This document shows positions 6,291 through 16,090 of a DNA stretch of 20,481 nt, in pieces. Location: contig QGVE01000037.1 of NCBI GenBank assembly GCA_003242675.1, positions 1-20,481 of the forward strand, given 5' to 3'. The notes beneath the pieces were generated by a model. The model was not told the DNA's origin, ran no database searches, and saw only the letters and a program-made list of their open reading frames with translations. The stretch is from Bacillota bacterium. GTDB lineage: Bacteria; Bacillota_E; Symbiobacteriia; Symbiobacteriales; Symbiobacteriaceae. Positions within the stretch are counted from its first letter, which is position 1. Each line of letters starts with the position of its first letter. The position numbers and the translations under genes are program-made.

Positions 6291-6965
6291 TTATGAGACG
6301 ACGCACTCCCGCGCCGTGACCTTCCCCGTGGTGAAGTGGTGCACCCAGTCGGCCAGCAGGTCGACGTGCCGCTCGAACTCGTCCCTGTCGTAGAGCGGCG
6401 GGCCGAAGATGACCGCGACGCAGCGGCGCGTGCCTTCGTGGGTGGCGGTGCGGGCGGAGTCGGTGATCGGCGACCCGCAGGGCCCGGCGGCGTCCCGGAG
6501 CACGGGCTTGCCGCGGGTCTCCATCTCCGTCCCGGCCAGGGTCAGGTAGCGCTCGCCCTCGCGGCCCGCGCCAAAAACGAGCGTTTCGCCCTCCAGCCGG
6601 TCGGCGTCGTACAGCCCGATGGGCAGGCCCGACGCCGCCGACCAGACGTTGACCAGATCGACGATCAGGCTCACCCGGGGCAGGCCGTCCCCCTTCACGA
6701 TCCGCCGGAGCAGCCGCTCGGAGGAGACCCGGTAGCGGGCGGGGTCCGTCCCCATGGCCTTCAGCGCCTTGCGCCAGCCGGCGATGGCCGGGAGCTGGCT
6801 GATCTCCTCCAGCCGGAGCGCGGTCCGGGTCTGCGCGACGGTGGAGTCGACCAGGGACTGCAGGGCCTCGCTGGCCGGGCCGTTCTCCAGCCCTTCGATC
6901 TGCAGCATCCCGAGCGTGACGAAGGGCAGCTGCCGGCTCAGCTCGGCCTCGATCGTCAGCTGCAC
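6291..6965 (-). CDS. B3/B4 (tRNA-binding-like) domain protein
   Basis: A stand-alone protein of 224 residues with the B3/B4 fold found in the beta subunit of phenylalanyl-tRNA synthetase and in free-standing proteins. Supporting motifs are WRKALKAMGTDPARYRVSSERLLRR near the middle, then LPRVSLIVDLVNVWSAASGLPIGLYD and RLEGETLVFG. In PheT this module takes part in editing mischarged tRNA; for free-standing copies the function is not settled. I prefer GTG at 6963-6965 because AGGGGGG lies 8 nt upstream; a GTG at 6972-6974 would add three residues but overlaps that ribosome site. It is convergent to the AOR operon and divergent from HPr, so it has no operon partner here. Confidence 0.82.
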   Translation of the reverse strand: MQLTIEAELSRQLPFVTLGMLQIEGLENGPASEALQSLVDSTVAQTRTALRLEEISQLPAIAGWRKALKAMGTDPARYRVSSERLLRRIVKGDGLPRVSLIVDLVNVWSAASGLPIGLYDADRLEGETLVFGAGREGERYLTLAGTEMETRGKPVLRDAAGPCGSPITDSARTATHEGTRRCVAVIFGPPLYDRDEFERHVDLLADWVHHFTTGKVTARECVVS

Positions 6966-7032
6966 CCGAAGCACCCCCCTTGTTCCACAGCGACTCCGGT
7001 ATGGCTACGCCGAAATCCGCGGTGAATCCTTC

Positions 7033-7061
7033 TGGACAGCAGCGCCCGGATCTCGGATACT
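7033..7061 (+). promoter_or_regulatory. Putative promoter of the ptsH-ptsI operon
   Basis: TGGACA (7033-7038, 5 of 6 to the -35 consensus), a 17-nt spacer and GATACT (7056-7061, 4 of 6 to the -10) in a less G+C-rich stretch, about 48 nt before the HPr start. An alternative -10 is TACTAT two bases downstream. This is consensus matching only. Confidence 0.4.
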
Positions 7062-7108
7062 ATTGTTAAACGCCACTACGAAAGTTCCCGAGAAGGAGTG
7101 TCGGCACC

Positions 7109-7375
7109 ATGGTAGAGAGGACCTTTACGCTACGCAACCCGTCCGGACTGCACGCGCGACCTGCAGCGCTCTTCGTCAAGGAAGTACAGAAGTTCGCCGA
7201 CACCGAGATCTTCGTCCGCAAGGGCGATAGGGAAGTCTCGGCGCGGTCGCTGCTCTCCCTGCTCAGCCTCGGGGTCGCTCATGGGGAGACCATCGTCATC
7301 CGGTGCGCGGGGCCGCGGGAGCAGGAGGCCATGGCGGCCCTGGCCGCGCTGATTGAGGGTGGACTCGGTGAGTGA
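7109..7375 (+). CDS. ptsH: Phosphocarrier protein HPr
   Basis: An 88-residue HPr. The active-site motif GLHARPA places the phosphorylated histidine at His15. The regulatory serine region reads SARSLLSLLSLGV, with Ser47 at the place of the Ser46 that HPr kinase modifies in low-GC Firmicutes, so Ser-phosphorylation control is possible. HPr takes phosphate from enzyme I and passes it to sugar-specific EIIA domains in the cytoplasm. ATG 7109 has AAGGAG about 10 nt upstream. The 3' end overlaps the likely ptsI start by 8 nt, so translation is coupled. No EII permease or HPr kinase gene is in the window. Confidence 0.93.
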   Translation: MVERTFTLRNPSGLHARPAALFVKEVQKFADTEIFVRKGDREVSARSLLSLLSLGVAHGETIVIRCAGPREQEAMAALAALIEGGLGE

Positions 7376-9080
7376 GAAGATCCTGCGGGGCGTGGCGGCC
7401 TCCGCGGGGGTCGCCATCGGCCCCGCGTTCGTCTACCGCGAGGAGCGGCCGGAGTCCGCCGCGCGGGCGGCAGCGACGCCCGACGAGGAGCGGGCGCGCT
7501 TCCAGGCCGCCCTGCGGCAGGCCGAGGCCGATCTTAAGGCCCTGGCCGAGCGGGCGGACCAGCAAGGCAGGGAGATCCTGACCGCCCACCAGCTGATGCT
7601 GCAGGACCCGGATCTGCACAACCTGGTGGAGGAGGCCATCCTGGCGGGGGCGATCGCCGAGGAGGCGGTGCAGAAGGCGGCGGACCAGTTCGCCGCCGCA
7701 CTCGAGGCCCTGGACGATGCCTACCTGCGCGAGCGCGCGGCGGACGTGCGGGACGTGGGTCGCCGGCTGGTCGCGGCCCTGGCCGGACGGAAGCTGGGGA
7801 TCGTCCTCGAGAGGCCGTCGATCGTCGTCGCCCGGGACCTGGCGCCGACGGACACCATCAGCATCGAACGCTCGCTGCTCCTGGGCATCGTCACGGAGCA
7901 GGGCGGGCCCACTTCGCACACGACCATCCTGGCCCGGTCGTGGGGCATCCCGGCGGTAGTGGCGGCGCCCGGGGTGCTGGAGGCCGCGGCCGACGGCATG
8001 ATCGTCGCGCTGGACGGCGACCGGGGCGAGGTGGTTCTCGACCCCGGGGAGGAGACCCGCGCCCGCTACGCGGCCGCGATGGCGCGCGCCCGCGAGCAGG
8101 CCGAGCGCGACCGGGCGGAGGCTTCGCTGCCGGCCGTGACCCCGGACGGCGTCCGGGTGGAGCTGGCCGCCAACGCCGGCTCGCCCGGTGAGGTCGCCTT
8201 CGCAATGGAGAAGGGCGCGGAGGGCATCGGGCTCCTGCGCTCGGAGTTCCTCTTCATGGGGCGCTCGTCCGCGCCGTCGGAGGAGGAGCAGTACCAGGCC
8301 TACGCTGAGGCCCTCCGGAACGCCGGGGGGCGGCGGGTGATCATCCGCACCCTGGACATCGGCGGCGACAAGGACGTGCCCTACCTGGGTCTGGTGAAGG
8401 AGGAGAACCCCTTCCTGGGCGTCCGGGCCCTGCGGCTCTGCTTCCGCCGGCCGGAGCTGTTCCAGACCCAGCTGCGGGCGCTTCTGCGGGCGTCGGTCCA
8501 CGGCCGCCTGGCCATCATGTTCCCGATGGTGGGCGGCCTCGCGGACCTGCGCCGGGCGAAGGAGGCCCTGGCCGAAGCGCGCCGCTCGCTGGAGGCCGAA
8601 GGCCACCGGGTGGCCGACGACTACGAGGTCGGCATCATGGTGGAGATCCCGTCGGCGGCGCTCCTGGCCGACCACCTGGCCCGGGAGGTGGACTTCTTCT
8701 CCATCGGCACCAACGACCTCGTGCAGTACACCCTGGCGGTGGACCGGGGCAACCCGGAGCTTTCGGCGCTGTACCAGCCCTACCACCCGGCCGTCCTGCG
8801 GCTGATCGACCGAACCGTGCAGGCGGCGCACGCCGCCGGCAAGTGGGTCGGCGTGTGCGGCGAGATGGGCGGCCTGCCGGAGGGGGCGCTGCTCCTCCTC
8901 GGCCTGGGCGTGGACGAGCTGTCGATGGCCCCGGCCCTGCTGCCCCGCATCCGGCGGCTGGTGCGGGCGACGCCGGCCGCGGAGGCGCGGGCCCTGGCGC
9001 AGAAGTGCCTGGAGCTCGGCACGCCGGAGGAGGTCCTGGAGCTGGTCGAGCCCGTCGTGCGCCGCGGCCTCGAGGCCTGA
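7368..9080 (+). CDS. ptsI: Phosphoenolpyruvate-protein phosphotransferase (PTS enzyme I)
   Basis: A 570-residue enzyme I, the normal length. It autophosphorylates from PEP and donates to HPr. The N-terminal HPr-binding part starts ILRGVAASAGVAIGPAFVY; the swivelling His domain carries GGPTSHTTILARSWGIPAVV with active His184; the PEP-binding TIM-barrel shows EGIGLLRSEFLFMGR, RTLDIGGDKDVPYLG, FFSIGTNDLVQYTLAVDR and the catalytic-Cys motif GVCGEMGG. GTG 7368 is chosen because it gives the usual short N-terminus (SEKILRG) and overlaps the HPr stop; a TTG at 7353 in the same frame would add five residues with no family support. Convergent to the ABC genes, with a strong hairpin between. Confidence 0.95.
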   Translation: MSEKILRGVAASAGVAIGPAFVYREERPESAARAAATPDEERARFQAALRQAEADLKALAERADQQGREILTAHQLMLQDPDLHNLVEEAILAGAIAEEAVQKAADQFAAALEALDDAYLRERAADVRDVGRRLVAALAGRKLGIVLERPSIVVARDLAPTDTISIERSLLLGIVTEQGGPTSHTTILARSWGIPAVVAAPGVLEAAADGMIVALDGDRGEVVLDPGEETRARYAAAMARAREQAERDRAEASLPAVTPDGVRVELAANAGSPGEVAFAMEKGAEGIGLLRSEFLFMGRSSAPSEEEQYQAYAEALRNAGGRRVIIRTLDIGGDKDVPYLGLVKEENPFLGVRALRLCFRRPELFQTQLRALLRASVHGRLAIMFPMVGGLADLRRAKEALAEARRSLEAEGHRVADDYEVGIMVEIPSAALLADHLAREVDFFSIGTNDLVQYTLAVDRGNPELSALYQPYHPAVLRLIDRTVQAAHAAGKWVGVCGEMGGLPEGALLLLGLGVDELSMAPALLPRIRRLVRATPAAEARALAQKCLELGTPEEVLELVEPVVRRGLEA

Positions 9081-9114
9081 CGGCTCTGCCGGAAACCGGG
9101 CCGACGGAAACGAG

Positions 9115-9143
9115 AACGGGAGCGGTCTCGGACCGCTCCCGTT
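9115..9143 (+). terminator. Bidirectional terminator between ptsI and the ABC operon
   Basis: A 13-bp perfect stem AACGGGAGCGGTC (9115-9127) with GACCGCTCCCGTT (9131-9143) and a 3-nt loop lies between the convergent ptsI stop (9080) and ABC exporter stop (9192). Its plus-strand tail is GCTTCATTCTGG and its minus-strand tail is CTCGTTTCC, both modest. Confidence 0.68.
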
Positions 9144-9191
9144 GCTTCATTCTGGCTCTGCGCAATCTGTGCGGCCGCCCGCGTCTGCCTC

Positions 9192-11033
9192 TTAGGCCGA
9201 AGGGCTCGGCGCGGGCAGGGGTCCGGCGGACGGCTGCTCCTGCTCCCGGGCCTCCATCTGCTCCTCGAACTGGAGCCGCCAGAGCTTGTAGTACAGCCCC
9301 CGCTTCGCCATGAGCTCCTCGTGGGTGCCCTGCTCGTGGATCCGGCCCTTGTGCAGCACGATGATCTGGTCGGCGTGCTGGATGGTGGAGAGCCGGTGCG
9401 CCACGATGAACGTGGTCCGCCCCTTCGTCAGCTCCCGCAGCGCCTTCTGGATGCGGGCCTCGGTTTCCGAGTCGACGGAGGCCGTGGCCTCGTCCAGGAC
9501 CAGGATGGGGGGATCGAAGGCCAGGGCGCGGGCGAAGGAGAGCAGCTGCCGCTGGCCCGCGGAGAGGGTGGCCCCCCGTTCGGCCACGGGCTCGTCGTAG
9601 CCGTCCCTGAGCTCGCGGATGAACTCGTCGGCCCCGACGAGGCGGGCCGCCTCTCGCACCTTCTCGTCGCTGATCGCCGTGTTGCCCAGCCGGATGTTGG
9701 AGCGGATGTCGCCGCTGAAGAGGAAGACGTCCTGCGCGACCAGGCCGATGGCCCGCCGGAGCTCGGCGGTGGAGACCTCGCGGACGTCGATGCCGTTCAC
9801 CAGGACCTGGCCCCTCTGCACGTCGTAGAACCGGCAGAGCAGGTTGATGATGGAGGACTTGCCCGCCCCCGTGTGGCCGACGAAGGCGATCGTCTGGCCG
9901 GGTTCGGCCTTGAACGACACGTCCTTCAGGACCCACTCGCCCTCTTTGTACGCAAACCAGACGTTCCGGAACTCCACCTCGCCGGTGACCCGGCCCAGGG
10001 GCTTGGGGTTCGGCGGATCCACGATGGCCGGCCGGGTGTCCAGCAGCTGGAAGATGCGCTCGGCCGAGGCCATCGCGCTCTGCAGGATGTTGAACTTCTC
10101 GGCCAGCTGCATCAGCGGCTCGAAGAAGCGGCGGGAGAGGGTGACGAACAAGAGCAGGACGCCGGGCGTGAGGTTGCCGCTGAGGGACTGCAGGCCGCCG
10201 TACCAGAGCACCAGGCAGATGGTGATGTTCGCCAGCAGGTCGAGGGTGGGCCGGAAGACGGCCCAGACCATGAGCTGGCGCCAGGAGGCGCGGTTGTACT
10301 CGTCGTTCTCGTGCTTGAACTCGGCGAACGTCTGCGCCTCGCGGGCGAAAAGCTGGACCACCCGCATGCCGCTGACGTGCTCGGAGATGAAGGCGTTGAT
10401 GCGGGCGAGCCGCACCCGCACCTCGCGCCAGGCGTCGCGCGCCTTCGACGCGAAGACCCGGGTGTAAAACGCCAGGACCGGGACCAAGGCCAGGCTCACC
10501 GCCGCCAGCCTGGGGTGGGTCCGGATCATGACGACGGCCACGCCGAGCAGCATGAAGACGTCCCGGAACAGGTTGACCAGGACGCTGGTGTACATCTCGT
10601 TCAGCGTCTCGGTGTCGTTCGTCACCCGGGTGACCAGCCGGCCGGCGGGCGTCTGGTCGAAGAACTGCATGTGGAGCCGCTGGAGGTGGCCAAACAGCTC
10701 CCGGCGGATGGCGTAGACGATCTTCTGGCCCGTGAGCTGGAGCAGGAGCACCTCGCCGTAGGAGATGACGAAGTTCGCGATCAGGGCCGCGGTCAGCCAG
10801 AGGGCGAGCCGGCGGAGCCCGGCGGCGGCCGCAGGGACGTCGCCGAGGATCAGGTACTCGTCGATGGCCACCTGCACCAGCTTGGGCACGAGGAGGTCCA
10901 GGCTCACGCTCACGCCGAGCATCGCGACGCAGGCCAGCAGGGCCTTCCAGTGCGGGCGGGCGTAGGCGAGCAGCCGGGCCATGAGACGGGAGTCGTAGAC
11001 CTTGCCGAGGGCCTCTTCTTCGCGGAAGTCCAT
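9192..11033 (-). CDS. ABC exporter half-transporter, YheH/BmrD-like subunit
   Basis: A 613-residue half-transporter: six-helix membrane domain (about 20-330) followed by an ATPase domain. Walker A is GHTGAGKS at 386-393, the signature is LSAGQ at 490-494, and Walker B with the catalytic glutamate is ILVLDE ending Asp514-Glu515, followed by the H-loop VAHRLST. The signature departs from LSGGQ. That fits a heterodimer in which this signature faces the ATP site of the partner, whose catalytic glutamate is replaced. A hydrophilic Gln/Glu/Pro-rich tail ends the protein. ATG 11033 has AGGAGG five bases upstream, and the gene starts 20 nt after the partner gene ends, so they form one operon. Relatives export drugs or lipids; the substrate is not readable here. 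Confidence 0.92.
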   Translation of the reverse strand: MDFREEEALGKVYDSRLMARLLAYARPHWKALLACVAMLGVSVSLDLLVPKLVQVAIDEYLILGDVPAAAAGLRRLALWLTAALIANFVISYGEVLLLQLTGQKIVYAIRRELFGHLQRLHMQFFDQTPAGRLVTRVTNDTETLNEMYTSVLVNLFRDVFMLLGVAVVMIRTHPRLAAVSLALVPVLAFYTRVFASKARDAWREVRVRLARINAFISEHVSGMRVVQLFAREAQTFAEFKHENDEYNRASWRQLMVWAVFRPTLDLLANITICLVLWYGGLQSLSGNLTPGVLLLFVTLSRRFFEPLMQLAEKFNILQSAMASAERIFQLLDTRPAIVDPPNPKPLGRVTGEVEFRNVWFAYKEGEWVLKDVSFKAEPGQTIAFVGHTGAGKSSIINLLCRFYDVQRGQVLVNGIDVREVSTAELRRAIGLVAQDVFLFSGDIRSNIRLGNTAISDEKVREAARLVGADEFIRELRDGYDEPVAERGATLSAGQRQLLSFARALAFDPPILVLDEATASVDSETEARIQKALRELTKGRTTFIVAHRLSTIQHADQIIVLHKGRIHEQGTHEELMAKRGLYYKLWRLQFEEQMEAREQEQPSAGPLPAPSPSA

Positions 11034-11053
11034 AGCTTCCTCCTGTGTGGGCG

Positions 11054-12817
11054 CTACTCGAGGGTGGCGATGGCCTCTTCAAGCTGCTGGCGCTGGTAGG
11101 TGCGGAAGTAGCGGCCGCCCAGGGCGAGCAGCTCTTCGTGGGTGCCGGACTCGACGATGCGGCCGCGCTCCAGGACGATGATCTGGTCGGCCGCCTTTAC
11201 CGCCGCGACCCGGTGCGAGATGATGATCGCCGTCCGGTCGCGCATGACGGGCCTCAGGGCGCTGAGGATCCGCTGCTCGGTGACGGCATCGACGGCGGAG
11301 AGGCAGTCGTCCAGCACCAGGATCGGCGCGTCCTTCAGGAGCGCCCGGGCGAGGCTGACCCGCTGCCGCTGCCCGCCGGAGAGGGTCGCGCCCCGCTCCC
11401 CCACCAGCGTGTCGTAACCCTGGGGCAGGAACTCGAGGATGTCCTGCTCCACGCAGGCGGTGCGGGCCGCCTGCCGGATCTGCTCCTCGGTCCACTCGCC
11501 GGGCGCGAAGGCGATGTTCTCCCGCACCGTGCGCGAGAACAGGAAGGACTCCTGGGGCACGGTGGCGATGGACCGGCGGAGCAGGTCCAGCGGCAGGTCC
11601 AGGACGTCGATGCCGTCGATGAAGACCGTGCCGCGGGGCGGGTCGTAGATGCGGGCCAGCAGGGCCGCCAGGGTGGACTTGCCGCTGCCCGTGCGCCCCA
11701 GGATGCCCAGGGTCTGGCCCGGCCGGATGTGGAGGTTGATCTCCTCCAAGGCCGGCGGGGCGTCGGGAGTGTAGCGGAAGGTCAGGTCGCGGATCACGAT
11801 CTCGCCGCGGATCCGGCCCCCTTCCGGGACCACCGTCGCGGGCGCATCCTGCACCTCGGGCTCGGTCAGCAGCACCTCGCGGATGCGGGCGAAGCCGGCG
11901 AAGCCCCGCTGGACGATCTGCACCACCCAGCCGGCGGCGATCATCGGCCAGATCAGCATGCCGATGTACATGGTCAGCGCGGTGAAGTCGCCCAGCGAGA
12001 TCTCCCCGCGGAGCACCGCCCGGCCGGGGACCAGCAGGGCGACGACGTAGCAGAGGCCGGCGAAGAGGCTGACGATGGGGTCGAAGATGCCATCGACGCG
12101 CATCAGCGCCATGAAGCGGCGGATGTAGTCCCGGTTGGCCTCGTCGAACTTGGCCTCCTCCGCCGCCTCCTGGGCAAACGCCTTCACCACCCGCACGCCG
12201 GTGACGTTCTCCTGCACGATGTCGGAGAGGCGGCCGAAGCTGTCCTGCACCTCCCGGGACCGGGCGAAGATGGCCTTGCCGACCACGGCGATCAAGAGGG
12301 CCAGGAACGGCAGGGGCAGCAGCGCCCACAGGGAGAGCGTGAGGCCGATGGTCGAGATCATGGCGATGAGCGTGAACAGGGTCATCGCGATGGCGTCCGC
12401 GACCATGAGCACGCCCTCGCCGGCGACGCTGCGCACGGCCTGCAGGTCGTTGGTGGCCATCGCCATGATGTCGCCGGTCTTGTGCCGGTGGAAGAAGGAG
12501 GCGGAGAGCTTCTCCAGGTGTGCAAACAGGTCGGCGCGCAGATCGCGCTCGACCAGGCGGGCCGTGCCGAAGACGAAGATCCGCCACAGGAAGCGAAAGA
12601 CCGCGATCGCCGATGCCGTGCCGATGATGAATGCCAGGTACCGGTAGATGCCGGCCACGCTCAGGAGGCCGGCGTCCAGGTCGTCGATGAAGCGGCCGAT
12701 GAGGCGGGGCGTGACCTGCTGCAGGAGGTCCGTGGCGCAGAGGGACAGCACTCCCAGCAGGTAGCGCCACTTGTAGCGGCCCAGGAACCGGATGAGTGAA
12801 CGGTGGGAGGTAGACAT
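11054..12817 (-). CDS. ABC exporter half-transporter, YheI/BmrC-like subunit with degenerate ATP site
   Basis: A 587-residue half-transporter, first gene of the ABC pair. The membrane domain covers about 10-310; the ATPase domain has Walker A GRTGSGKST at 374-382, signature LSGGQ at 479-483 and Walker B ILVLDD ending Asp503-Asp504, then CLSAVD. Asp504 stands where active ABC enzymes have the catalytic Glu, which is the hallmark of the non-consensus site in heterodimeric exporters such as BmrC/BmrD and TM287/288. The membrane-domain coupling stretch HKTGDIMAMATNDLQAVR is typical. I chose ATG 12817 because an AGAGG lies just upstream; the frame extends to a GTG at 12835 that would swallow that site. 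It lies 186 nt after the RND gene, with a hairpin between, so it may be a separate transcript. Confidence 0.92.
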   Translation of the reverse strand: MSTSHRSLIRFLGRYKWRYLLGVLSLCATDLLQQVTPRLIGRFIDDLDAGLLSVAGIYRYLAFIIGTASAIAVFRFLWRIFVFGTARLVERDLRADLFAHLEKLSASFFHRHKTGDIMAMATNDLQAVRSVAGEGVLMVADAIAMTLFTLIAMISTIGLTLSLWALLPLPFLALLIAVVGKAIFARSREVQDSFGRLSDIVQENVTGVRVVKAFAQEAAEEAKFDEANRDYIRRFMALMRVDGIFDPIVSLFAGLCYVVALLVPGRAVLRGEISLGDFTALTMYIGMLIWPMIAAGWVVQIVQRGFAGFARIREVLLTEPEVQDAPATVVPEGGRIRGEIVIRDLTFRYTPDAPPALEEINLHIRPGQTLGILGRTGSGKSTLAALLARIYDPPRGTVFIDGIDVLDLPLDLLRRSIATVPQESFLFSRTVRENIAFAPGEWTEEQIRQAARTACVEQDILEFLPQGYDTLVGERGATLSGGQRQRVSLARALLKDAPILVLDDCLSAVDAVTEQRILSALRPVMRDRTAIIISHRVAAVKAADQIIVLERGRIVESGTHEELLALGGRYFRTYQRQQLEEAIATLE

Positions 12818-12959
12818 AAGCACCTCTCGCTGCACAAACAGAAGGTGGATGGGAGGCGAAGGGCCCGCAACAATAATAGACGCCTCCCGGTCACCCGCAG
12901 TTCCGCGAACTCTCCCGGGGCGGCGGGGAGCTCCCCCGCGCCCGGCGGGCGCGGCAGAG

Positions 12960-12986
12960 GGCCCGTCCTCCGGCTGGGGACGGGCC
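12960..12986 (-). terminator. Hairpin between the RND and ABC genes
   Basis: A 9-bp perfect stem GGCCCGTCC (12960-12968) with GGACGGGCC (12978-12986) lies 17 nt past the RND stop. Its T-tract (TTCGCACCGTTTTG) is on the plus-strand side, so as a minus-strand terminator it is imperfect; it could still weaken read-through into the ABC pair. The rest of 12818-13003 shows only G+C-rich sequence and a short TATTAT box on the minus strand near 12874-12879 that could be part of an ABC promoter. Confidence 0.45.
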
Positions 12987-13003
12987 TTCGCACCGTTTTG
13001 CCC

Positions 13004-16000
13004 TTACACGGCTGCGGCCTGCCTGCGGGCGGCGGTGCGGCGCTGCACGCGCACCACCAGGTCGTCGAAGAGCGTGTAGACGACCGGGATGACGACCAGC
13101 GTCAGCAGGGTGGACAGCGTCAGGCCGCCCATGACCACGGTGGCCAGGGGCGCCTCCATCTCGGAGCCCTCGGAGATGCCCAGGGCCAGGGGCAGGAGGC
13201 CCAGCACCGTGGTCAGGGTGGTCATCAGCACGGGGCGGAGCCGGCGCGGGCCGGTGACGCGCACGGCCTCGTCCCGGTCCATGCCCTGGCGGCGGAGCTG
13301 GTTGATGTAGTCCACCAGCACGATCGCGTTGTTGACCACGATGCCGGCCAGCAGGATGAGGCCGATCATCGCCGAGATGTCCAGGCTCCGGCCGGTGATC
13401 ACCAGGGCCAGCACCGCGCCGACCAGGGCCAGCGGGATCGTGAAGAGGATGACGAAGGGATGCAGGAACGACTCGAACTGCGCCGCCATCACCAGGTAGA
13501 CCAGCGCGATGGAGAAGACGAGCGTCTTGGCGAGGCCGTCCATGGCCTCCTCCATGAGCTCGTAGTCGCCGCCGTAGTCGATCTCGTAGCCGGGCGGCAG
13601 CGGGAAATCCCGGAGGCGTGCCTGGATGTCGCGGATGACGCTGCCCATGTCGCGGCCGTAGATCTGGCCGATGATCTTGACCACCCGCATCTGGTCCTCG
13701 CGGTCGACGGTCACGGGGCCGACGCCCCGGGTCAGCTCGGCGACCTCCCCCAGGGGCACCGTCTGGCCCAGGGGGGTGGCGATCGGCAACTGCCGAAGGG
13801 CATTCACGTCCTCCCGGGCGCTTTCGGCGGCCATCAGCCGGATATCGAACTCGTCGCCGCCCACCCGGTACCGGGTGACCACCTGGCCGCGCACGGCGGA
13901 CTGCACGGCCGCGGCGACCTCGCTGGCGGTGAGGCCGTAGCGCGCGGCCCGGGCGCGGTCGACGCGGATCTGCACCTCGGGCCGGCCCTCGCTCACCGTG
14001 GTCTCGAGGCCGCGGGCGCCGGGCACCTGGGCGATGATGGCCATGGCCTGGTTGGCGAGCTCTTTCAGCGTCTCCAGGTCCTCGCCCTTGATCTGCACCT
14101 CGATGTCGTTGCCGCCGGTCTCGATGGTGCTGGTGGGCGCGACGATCACCTTGGTGCCGGGCAGCACGATGCGGTTGCGCACCTCCTCGACGATCTCGTC
14201 GAGGCTGCGGCGCCGCTCCCCCGGACGGGAGAGGATGCCGGTGATGAAGGCCTGGTGCGATTCGCCGCCCACGCTGAAGGCTCTGCCGGTGGTGCCGACG
14301 GCGACGTAGAGGCTGCGCAGCTCGGGGATGTCCCGGATCTGCGCGGCGGCCTGCTCCACGGCCGCCTGCGTCTCCTCGAGCCGGGTGCCCGGCGCCATCT
14401 CGATGCGCACGCGGAACTCGCTGGTGTCGCCGGCGGGGATGAACTCAAGCCCCATCTGCCCGAGGATGAACACGACCAGGAGCAGGAAGGAGGCGCCGAT
14501 TCCCACCACGTGCCAGCGATGGCCCAGGGCCCAGCCGAGCAGCCGGCCGTAGGCCTCCTCGAGCCGGTTCAGCCACTCCCCGACCCGCTGGGAGAGCCGG
14601 GCGACCCAGGGGATCTGGCGCCCGGCCGGCCGGTCCCGGAGCAGCCAGGGGGCCATCATGGGGAGCAGGGTGACCGCCGTGAGCAGGGACATCATCAGGG
14701 AGAAGGAGATGGTGAGCGCCAGCTCGCGGAAGAACATCTGCGCGAGGCCGGTGATCCAGACGACGGGGAGGAAGACGGCCGCGGAGGTCAGGGTGGAGGC
14801 CGTGATGGCCAGGCCTACCTCGGCGGTGCCGTCCTCGGCCGCCCGGACGAGGTCCTTCCCCATCTCCCGGTGCCGGAAGATGTTCTCCAGCACCACGATG
14901 GAGTTGTCGACCATCATGCCGACGCCCAGGGAGAGGCCGGCCATGGAGATGATGTTCAGCGTGGTCCCGGAGAAGTAGACGGGGCCGAAGGTGGAGATGA
15001 CGGCAACCGGGATGCTGATCGCGATGGCGAAGGTCGCCCGCAGGTGCCGGAGGAAGAAGAGCAGTACCAGAGTTGCCAGGATGGCGCCCTGCAGGCCCGA
15101 GGAGGCGATGGACTTCAGCGAGGTGACGATCATGCGGGAGCTGTCGGAGAGGACGCGGACTTCGACCTCGCCGGGCAGCTCGTTCGCGATCTTCGCCAGT
15201 TCCGCCTTGACGGCATCGGCGACGGCGACGGAGTTGCCGCCGCTCTGCTTCTGGACGTCCAGGGAGACGGCGGGCCTGTCGTCCAGCCAGACCTTGGTCT
15301 CGGGGTCGGCGAAGGTGTCCACCACCTCCGCCACGTCGCCGAGCCGCACGGTGCCCAGCCGGATGTCGCGGATCTCCTCCAGCGACTGATACTGGCCGAT
15401 GGTGCGGACGAGCAGGTCGACGGCGCCCTCGCTCACCTGGCCGCCCGGCAGGTTCAGGTTCTCGTAGGCCAGCACCCGTGCGACATCGGCCAGCGAGAGG
15501 CCGAAGGCGTGCAGCCGGGCCGGGTCCACGATCACCCGGATCTCCCGCTCCAGGCCGCCGCTCACGGTGACGGAGGCCACGCCCTCCAGCCGCTCCAGCC
15601 GGGGCTTGATCACATCCTCCGCCAGGGCCTTCAGCTCGGCCAGGTCCTCCGGACCGGTCAGCGCGATGGTCAGCACGGGCAGGGCGGTGGGGTCGATCTT
15701 GTACACCATGGGCGTGCCGGCGCCGTCGGGCAGGTAGCCCTTGACCTGGTCCACCTTCTCGCGGATGGAGAGGGTGGCCTGGTCCATGTCGGTGCCGTAC
15801 TCGAACTCGGCGATGACCAGCGACAGCCCCTCGGAGCTGGAGGAGCGGACGCGGGTGAGGCCCGGCACGGTGCCCACGACCTCCTCGATCGGCCGGGAGA
15901 CGTGGGACTCGACCTCCTCAGGCCCCGCGCCCTCGTAGGTCGTCGCGACCACCGCGAGGGGGAATTCCATGGCGGGGTAAAGGTCCAGCGGAAGCTGGGA

Positions 16001-16090
16001 GAGGGAGACGAGGCCGATCACGGCGGTGACCAGGTAGAGGACGATGGTGGGCACCGGGTGGTGGATCGAGAACCGGATGAGCGGCCTCAC
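13004..16090 (-). CDS. RND efflux permease (AcrB/SwrC-type, HAE1-like)
   Basis: A 1028-residue RND transporter of standard length with the duplicated architecture of one membrane helix, a large extracytoplasmic porter domain and six more helices, repeated twice. The start [20 protein letters not shown] and the porter sequence [24 protein letters not shown] are typical. The proton-relay region in the fourth helix reads [21 protein letters not shown] with Asp395 at the AcrB Asp407 place and Asn at the next, as in SwrC/YerP-like pumps. The second half has [27 protein letters not shown] 16090 overlaps the stop of the membrane-fusion gene by 4 nt (GTGA), so translation is coupled. It exports amphiphilic compounds with the fusion protein and perhaps the TolC-like protein upstream. 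Substrate unknown. Confidence 0.95.
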   Translation of the reverse strand: MRPLIRFSIHHPVPTIVLYLVTAVIGLVSLSQLPLDLYPAMEFPLAVVATTYEGAGPEEVESHVSRPIEEVVGTVPGLTRVRSSSSEGLSLVIAEFEYGTDMDQATLSIREKVDQVKGYLPDGAGTPMVYKIDPTALPVLTIALTGPEDLAELKALAEDVIKPRLERLEGVASVTVSGGLEREIRVIVDPARLHAFGLSLADVARVLAYENLNLPGGQVSEGAVDLLVRTIGQYQSLEEIRDIRLGTVRLGDVAEVVDTFADPETKVWLDDRPAVSLDVQKQSGGNSVAVADAVKAELAKIANELPGEVEVRVLSDSSRMIVTSLKSIASSGLQGAILATLVLLFFLRHLRATFAIAISIPVAVISTFGPVYFSGTTLNIISMAGLSLGVGMMVDNSIVVLENIFRHREMGKDLVRAAEDGTAEVGLAITASTLTSAAVFLPVVWITGLAQMFFRELALTISFSLMMSLLTAVTLLPMMAPWLLRDRPAGRQIPWVARLSQRVGEWLNRLEEAYGRLLGWALGHRWHVVGIGASFLLLVVFILGQMGLEFIPAGDTSEFRVRIEMAPGTRLEETQAAVEQAAAQIRDIPELRSLYVAVGTTGRAFSVGGESHQAFITGILSRPGERRRSLDEIVEEVRNRIVLPGTKVIVAPTSTIETGGNDIEVQIKGEDLETLKELANQAMAIIAQVPGARGLETTVSEGRPEVQIRVDRARAARYGLTASEVAAAVQSAVRGQVVTRYRVGGDEFDIRLMAAESAREDVNALRQLPIATPLGQTVPLGEVAELTRGVGPVTVDREDQMRVVKIIGQIYGRDMGSVIRDIQARLRDFPLPPGYEIDYGGDYELMEEAMDGLAKTLVFSIALVYLVMAAQFESFLHPFVILFTIPLALVGAVLALVITGRSLDISAMIGLILLAGIVVNNAIVLVDYINQLRRQGMDRDEAVRVTGPRRLRPVLMTTLTTVLGLLPLALGISEGSEMEAPLATVVMGGLTLSTLLTLVVIPVVYTLFDDLVVRVQRRTAARRQAAAV

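Noticed and set aside
4072..6306. Minus-strand open frame of 744 codons antisense to the AOR and MoaD-like genes
   Set aside because: It crosses two well-supported plus-strand genes and has the composition of a shadow frame.
8635..11082. Minus-strand open frame of 815 codons over the ABC gene and the end of ptsI
   Set aside because: It is out of frame with the ABC exporter on the same strand and Arg/Pro-rich throughout; the true frame carries all ABC motifs.
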